A DNA stretch of 64,000 nt from contig NW_026251389.1 in assembly GCF_025118155.1 (NCBI RefSeq), forward strand, positions 310,001 to 374,000. The letters are read 5' to 3'. Source of the DNA: Cokeromyces recurvatus (Eukaryota; Mucoromycota; Mucoromycetes; Mucorales; Mucoraceae). A model generated the notes under the pieces. It made no database searches. It was not told the origin of the DNA and was given only the letters and a program-made list of their open reading frames with translations. Shown here piece by piece: positions 58,651 through 64,000 of the stretch. Positions within the stretch are counted from its first letter, which is position 1, and every line of letters begins with the position of its first letter. The position numbers were made by a program, and so were the translations under genes.

Positions 58651-58724
58651 GTTTTAAAATAAAAGCTTCCCCTTTTTTTTGTTTTCTTTTTTTTTTATTA
58701 TTTAGTTTTTTTTTATTAAATAAT
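56845..58724. other. intergenic with one repeat-derived coding remnant
   Basis: It contains the CNOT9 3' flank, a (CA)n run at 57641-57660, a transposon-like coding fragment (listed separately) and the upstream region of the cystathionine gamma-lyase gene, with a 36-nt T tract at 58614-58649, 75 bp before its start codon. Confidence 0.5.
57577..57831 (+). pseudogene. fragment of a mucoralean repeat-family protein
   Basis: The last 50 codons read FIHNLCLMEQQYMTSNRKVH, PITFVSDYRQFL and GSNIKGYLRY, then stop. I associate a pattern PITF-x-GD..G-x2-IKGYLRYGG with a transposon-borne mucoralean protein family that ends in a zinc ribbon; here the ribbon is absent. Upstream (57480-57570) another frame gives AIKAIKNKIKSNEFLNHKYH. 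Truncated remnant; family membership is a recollection only. Confidence 0.35.
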
Positions 58725-59958
58725 ATGTCTTCTGGATTTGGTACTCGTGCTGTTCACGCTGCTCAACGCCCTGACCCTACTACAGGTGCTGTTATTCCCG
58801 CTCTTTCTCTTTCAACTACATATAAGCAATCTGCTGCCGGTGTTCATACTGTAAGTTTGACACACTCTTTTTTTTTTTTCTAAAAAAATTTTTTTTTCTT
58901 GATTCGTATTAATGATTATCATTATTTTATAGGGTTTCGAATACTCAAGATCCGGTAATCCTAACCGTAACAATTTTGAAGAAGCTGTAGCTGCTCTTGA
59001 AGGCGGTAAATATGGTCTTGCCTTTGCTTCTGGTTCTTCTACTACAGCCACCATTGTTAACTCTCTTCAACAAGGATCACATTTAATTTCTGTAAATGAT
59101 GTGTATGGTGGTACTTATCGTTATTTCACCAAGGTTGCTGCTCATATTGGTATTGAAACTACCTTTGTTAACTTGAGTGACCCTGCTAATATTGAATCTT
59201 ACTTCAAACCTAACACTAAATTGGTTTGGATTGAGACACCTACTAATCCTACTCTTCGTGTCATTGATATTAAGGCCATCGCTGAACGTACTCATGCTCA
59301 CGGTGCCATCTTGGTCGTCGATAATACTTTCATGTCTCCTTATTTCCAAAACCCTCTTTCATTAGGTGCTGATATCGTTGTTCATTCTGTTACAAAGTAT
59401 ATTAATGGTCACTCTGACGTCGTGATGGGTGTTGCTGTTACCTCTAATGAAGAATGGTATAATAAGCTTGCCTTTATGCAAAACTCTCTTGGTGCCGTTC
59501 CCTCTGCCTTTGATTGTTATATGGCCCGTCGTGGTTTAATGACATTGGAAGTGCGTATGCAAAGACATGCCGCAAATGCCCAAGCAATTGCTGAATATTT
59601 GCAAACCAATAAACATGTTGAAGAGGTCATCTATCCTGGTCTCCCTAGTCATCCTAATCATGAATTGGCCAAGAAGCAACAAAGAGGCTTTGGTGGTATG
59701 ATCTCCTTCCGTCTTAAAGGTAGCTTGGATAATGTAAACAAATTTTTGGGTAAACTCGAGTATATCACTTTGGCTGAATCTTTGGGTGGTGTCGAATCCC
59801 TTATTGAAGTACCTGCTATCATGACTCACGGCTCTGTTAGTCCCGAAGATCGTGCTATCTTGGGTATTACTGATACCTTAGTTCGTGTCTCTGTTGGTAT
59901 TGAGAACCAAGAAGATTTGATTGCTGATCTTAAGCAAGCCTTGGATGCCGCTTATTAA
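58725..59958 (+). CDS. CYS3: cystathionine gamma-lyase
   Basis: Exons 58725-58850 and 58933-59958 give 383 residues, the usual length of Cys/Met-metabolism PLP enzymes. Landmarks are ALSLSTTYKQ, FEYSRSGNPNRNNFEEAVA, FASGSSTTATIVNSL, VYGGTYRYFTKVA, ETPTNPTLRV and the cofactor lysine in VVHSVTKYINGHSDVVMG. The end SLIEVPAIMTHGSVSPEDR and LVRVSVGIEN is typical of the gamma-lyase branch. The Glu in the SLGGVESLIEVPA region is the residue used to tell gamma-lyase from cystathionine gamma-synthase/beta-lyase. It makes cysteine from cystathionine in the cytosol (transsulfuration). Codons are C-rich, suggesting high expression. Confidence 0.92.
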
Positions 59959-60239
59959 ATTATTATTTTATTTTATTTTATTTTTGTTTTAATGCATTCA
60001 GACTTGGGGGAAAGTTTTTTTTTTATTTTCTTAGAGTTTTTAATTCATTTACTTATTCCCTTTTCTATCATTATAAATTCTCTAATCATCTCATAACCTT
60101 CATTATATCTTAAATAAATAATACACACACACACACACACACACACACATATCTTTTTTGTTTAGAATTAAAGGTTTCAAAAATAAAACCCGAAAATTAA
60201 TCTAAATATGAATACAGAATGTAACTTTATTATCTCTAT

Positions 60240-61394
60240 TTACAAAAAGAATCTCTTACGACTTGTTTCCATTTCAGGTTTAAATATCCATTCATATTCA
60301 CCATCACGCTTATAAATACCCTTTTGTAACCAACGAAGCTTTAAGGTGAATTTGGGACCTAATTCCTGTAAACCCACTTTCTCGGTATCCTTAAACACAT
60401 AACGATGTCGTCGAACGAAAATAAAATCTCGCTGGTTATGAAATGTAATCACTTGTCTACCTTGAAATTCAGGAACTTGAGGTAAAAGTGCCTGAAACAT
60501 ACGTCCCACTGTATGACCTAATCTAGTATTAAAATTATTTAAAATCAATTCTGGATTATGAGCAGTAACTCGTCCATGGTTCTGTATATGTATAAAAAAA
60601 AAAAAAAAATAGATATTAGTGCAAATGTTGATGTACATGAATAATTATATTTGAATTACCGAAATTGATTTGGCAGGTGTAATGCTTGTAAGTTTGAAAT
60701 AAGCTGAAGGTCCATCAGGTAAATGTATTAAAGTAATACCATCTATAATAATAATAATAATAAATAGGTTAAGTTATTTGCTTTAAATTATTATTATTAT
60801 TCATCTTTATTTTTATATTTTAACTTACTAGGCACTTTGCGATCTTCATTCACAATCAAAAGATCTGTGAATTCTTTATCTTTAGCAATTTTGATTACTT
60901 GTCTTAATTCATGTTTAGGTCCACGCTTGGCAAATTGAGCATCAGGAAACATAGATACTAATTCTGCACAGAAATCATAACAATTAGTTGAAGCCTTCTT
61001 ACTAGTAGTTACTAATACTTTAGGTGTCTTTCCAGTAAAGTAACTAGCAAATTCATCAGAGGCCTCATCTTCTACAACTTCATCATCTTCGTCGGCCATA
61101 GTTTCATCTGCTTCTCTTGTATTATCTATTGTTTTTGGCACATTTTCCTCTAAACGTTTCTATTTTTTTTTTTTAAAAAAAAAAAAAAAGCTTTAATTTT
61201 ATCATTTAATGGCATTACGAATTGGACAAAAAGACTTTTACTTTTTTTAATTCAGGATTTTTTTCTTCTAGCTTGGCCTGTTGTTTTCTCTTGGCTGCTT
61301 TAGCTTTTTGTTTCTCTAGTCTTTGTTTTTGATAAAGTCTTTCTCTTTTATGCTTATTTTTTAATTCAGAGGGACGTAAAGGCAGATCTCCCAT
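60240..61394 (-). CDS. RPF1: ribosome production factor 1 (Brix domain, Rpf1)
   Basis: Exons 61394-61242, 61159-60829, 60742-60660 and 60581-60240 join in phase to 302 residues. A basic N-terminus ([20 protein letters not shown]) and an acidic patch precede the Brix domain: [91 protein letters not shown] and [19 protein letters not shown]. Rpf1 acts in 60S subunit assembly and 27S pre-rRNA processing in the nucleolus. Exon 3 is only 83 nt, but it carries conserved Brix residues and is needed to keep the frame. Confidence 0.93.
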
Positions 61395-61524
61395 TTTTTA
61401 TTATTGGGTACAATAAAGTATATATCTGTATAAAAAAAAAAAAAAAAAAAAAAAATATTTTGTATGTTTAGAGAATATCAAGTCCAGTCACGTAGCGGTC
61501 ACGTAGTGCATTTTAATTAACAAA

Positions 61525-61582
<58 letters not shown>

Positions 61583-62671
61583 GAACAACACTATGAGTGC
61601 AGTCGAAACAATACTACATATTGAATGTACTAACTAATTTCTTAGAAAAAAAAAGCAGATCATAGTAAGATACCATTTCTCCTCAGTAAACGTCTAACAC
61701 TAACTAAGATGCAAGCTATAATAAAATGAAGCAGCAATAAAAGACTATTAATGATAGAATTCCGTATTCATATCTAGAAATAATTTTACGTGATCAATAG
61801 TATACAAGAAAGTAATATACAAGTACCAAATAGAATAAAAAAAAAAAAGAGCATGACTAAAGTTATTATTTTCATGCTAATAAAGTTTGTTGGTAAACTT
61901 GAATAATAATCGATATTGCTATTAAGTAAACATTTTATAGAAAAGAAAAAGGCTAGTTTTACAGGAAAAAAGAAGATCAGAGCTAAATTAAACAACCAGC
62001 CTATGATTAGTTAGATTATCAAAGAAGTTGTTATTGATATAGAATCAACATTTAAATTTATATTCACACAAAATTTAAGAATATATGACTATCGCTGTAC
62101 ATTTACTTAAGTTGTATGCCATTTTCTATTAGACCTTAAAAGAATAAAGGTAACTAGCTGTAATTATGGTGTGGTATAAAGCTATCCCTTACACCTCAGT
62201 ATTCATATCAAATATGTCTTTCTATTATTTTATTCTATAGTCTTAAATTATGACACAATCATCCTCATAATTATAACATGAATATGATTAAGAGAGTAGC
62301 AGCAGACTTTTTAGGAACTATAGGCACATGTATACACAGAAATATATACACATATATAGGAGAGATAGAAAAGGAGGAAGGGAACAGAATAAATTAAATG
62401 AAAATAAAGGGAGGTATTATAGAAATACTATTGTGATGGAATGCAATAAATGTCAAAATAAATTAAAGTGCATAATATAATGTCTTGTATATAATATATA
62501 ATATAATATCTATAATATACATAATACTCATAATATACATATATGTATATTTATACACATATACATGTATATATACATAAGATAATATATTTATTCATTT
62601 TACTTTTTCATTTCATATAGCATTGTTCTATATCCTTTTCTTTCTTTCTTTTTTTTTAAAAAAGAAAAAAT
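61395..62671. other. upstream region between divergent genes
   Basis: It contains A tracts at 61431-61454 and 61526-61579 (54 nt, T on the Rpf1 coding strand) and TA-rich repeats at about 62485-62590. No gene was recognised, but it may hold promoters for both flanking genes. Confidence 0.5.
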
Positions 62672-64000
62672 ATGCTTTCTGACAATCAACATGATATAAA
62701 GAACAAGCACAAACATTTGTCTTTCCTTAGTAACCCTAATGATCCTTCTGTTGAAGACGGATATGAAGCTCTAATTCAAGAGTGGAAAACTCAATTGGTT
62801 AATCAACAACTGACTGCACCTCCAAGTTATGATTATGTCAGATTAACATGGATGAGGCTGATGGACCATTATCTGGACCAACATTGGCTCGATTCTAAAC
62901 AAATGCTTCAATGTGCTCAAGTATGGAGCACCCGTGATTCTATTCATATTTCAGAAGCTGTCTATACAATGAACATACTTGGCTTAAAATTCATGAAAAG
63001 ATCACTTGATGCACGTAAAGAATTACTTCAAGCCTTAGGTGACCCCATATTCATGTCTACCTTAGGCGTTCTTCCGATTAAGAATATAAATCTGGATACA
63101 AGCTTGGCTTCAACGTGCTTTTATGCTGAAGAAGAAGAAGAAGATGAAGGTCCTGAGGTACATGCACCACTTTTCATGAATCATGAGAGTCAAAAGAATG
63201 ATGATTTCAATTTGGAAAGGTATAGCAGTATGAATCATATAAATGACATACCTATTGAAAAAATGGACGAAGGTATTGTTCATCAGGTTCAGGAAGAAAA
63301 TGATAATGAAGCCATTGATTTATATGCATATGATGATAGTCATGTAAAAGAAGAAGAAGAAGATGAAGACGAAATAGGTAATATGAGGCAGGCCTATGAC
63401 TCATCTTTCATGAATCACTTTGGCTTAACCTTTTCTCGTTCTACGCCTAATATATCAACCAAGATAAATGAAGATGGCTCATCTTCTCAATATAACAAAC
63501 TTTTCCGTAAATATGAAAGCTGCCATCAACAACTATATAAACTTTCTTCATGGAAAGACATTGAATTAAACGTAGGAGAAAATAATGTATTAGATAATCA
63601 AAGCATTTGCAGTAGCATCCATCCTAATTATGAGTCCTGTTCACCTATGATTAGTAACTGTACTGAATGGAAGAGCTGGTTTACAAATCAACAAGAAGGT
63701 GAATTTTACAATCCAGAAGAACAACGCTATCCACTAGAGCCATCATCAATTAAATCTAACCCTATTCTGCTATTAAAAGAAGAATTTGCTAATGAAAAAG
63801 TAGAAACAGATGAATCGTTCTCAAATTTATACTTTTCTAGTAATAGTCAAAAAGCTTCATGTGCAAATACAGAAATAAGCCCGACTTCCTTCATGGTAAG
63901 AAGTGAATCAAATATCTCTACTTTTAGACCTATCAGTAATAACCTGGCTCCTCGTTGTCATCAACTCATGCCAACTCCAATTCCAAACAGTATGATAAAA
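62672..64000 (+). CDS. unidentified large protein, truncated by the window end
   Basis: A frame of 443 codons is open from an ATG at 62672 to the last base, with no stop. The N-terminus (MLSDNQHDIKNKHKHLSFLS) is followed by a helical region with EALIQEWKTQLVNQQL, YDYVRLTWMRLMDHYLDQHW and AVYTMNILGLKFMKRSLDAR. Two Glu/Asp runs follow (about residues 153-160 and 230-240), then Ser/Asn-rich sequence. Length, codon use and absence of stops make it a real gene. It might be a regulatory or scaffold protein; I do not recognise the family. The T/CT-rich stretch just upstream (62636-62660) resembles other promoters here. Confidence 0.75.
   Translation, partial: MLSDNQHDIKNKHKHLSFLSNPNDPSVEDGYEALIQEWKTQLVNQQLTAPPSYDYVRLTWMRLMDHYLDQHWLDSKQMLQCAQVWSTRDSIHISEAVYTMNILGLKFMKRSLDARKELLQALGDPIFMSTLGVLPIKNINLDTSLASTCFYAEEEEEDEGPEVHAPLFMNHESQKNDDFNLERYSSMNHINDIPIEKMDEGIVHQVQEENDNEAIDLYAYDDSHVKEEEEDEDEIGNMRQAYDSSFMNHFGLTFSRSTPNISTKINEDGSSSQYNKLFRKYESCHQQLYKLSSWKDIELNVGENNVLDNQSICSSIHPNYESCSPMISNCTEWKSWFTNQQEGEFYNPEEQRYPLEPSSIKSNPILLLKEEFANEKVETDESFSNLYFSSNSQKASCANTEISPTSFMVRSESNISTFRPISNNLAPRCHQLMPTPIPNSMIK

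Overview
The window looks like nuclear DNA of an AT-rich fungus, most likely a member of the Mucorales (Mucoromycota). The grounds are short introns (about 50-120 bp) with GT..AG borders, very long poly(dA:dT) tracts, compact housekeeping genes, and decayed repeat families whose reading frames resemble ones I associate with mucoralean genomes. No database search was possible. Names rest on motif recognition, and the species is not determined. About twenty protein genes were assembled by joining exons and checking reading phase at every junction.

Layout. 1-2781: a Brl1/Brr6 nuclear-envelope protein and an unidentified gene. 3241-5779: a 2.5 kb element with 152 bp inverted ends that carries decayed Fanzor-like (eukaryotic TnpB-type, OMEGA) nuclease sequence in both arms. 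6987-7058: tRNA-Lys(CTT). 8917-9088: a MITE. 9812-10563: an unknown multi-pass membrane protein. 11841-14780: diacylglycerol kinase and a universal stress protein. 15095-15649: a small inverted-repeat element. 15748-18337: a SAP-domain membrane protein and an isoprenylcysteine-methylesterase-like hydrolase. 18588-20148: organellar-type seryl-tRNA synthetase. 21360-26460: eIF2D, TRAPPC5/Trs31 and allantoicase.

26461-33690 is about 7 kb of repeat graveyard. It holds a MITE, two different 10-bp tandem arrays, a PD-(D/E)XK-like pseudogene with only two nonsense codons, and a 1.4 kb Tc1/mariner-type element with a broken DDE transposase. 33909-34598 encodes a secreted isochorismatase-fold protein.

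36376-64000 is dense and gene-rich: Nup192/Nup205, ribosomal protein S6, eIF4E, a Zn2Cys6-type transcription factor, a Ras GTPase, Utp7/WDR46, a WNK-type kinase, CNOT9/Caf40, cystathionine gamma-lyase, Rpf1, and a long unidentified frame that runs off the window end. Several of these serve translation and ribosome assembly (eIF2D, S6, eIF4E, Utp7, Rpf1, SerRS). There is no operon-like logic. Gene pairs are divergent over shared promoters (S6/eIF4E, WNK/CNOT9, Rpf1/terminal gene) or convergent with almost touching 3' ends (eIF2D/TRAPPC5, SAP gene/hydrolase).

The best candidate for something unusual is the tail-out, palindrome-like Fanzor element at 3241-5779. Next come the PD-(D/E)XK family remnants and the small inverted-repeat element at 15095-15649, which carries an unknown 84-codon frame.
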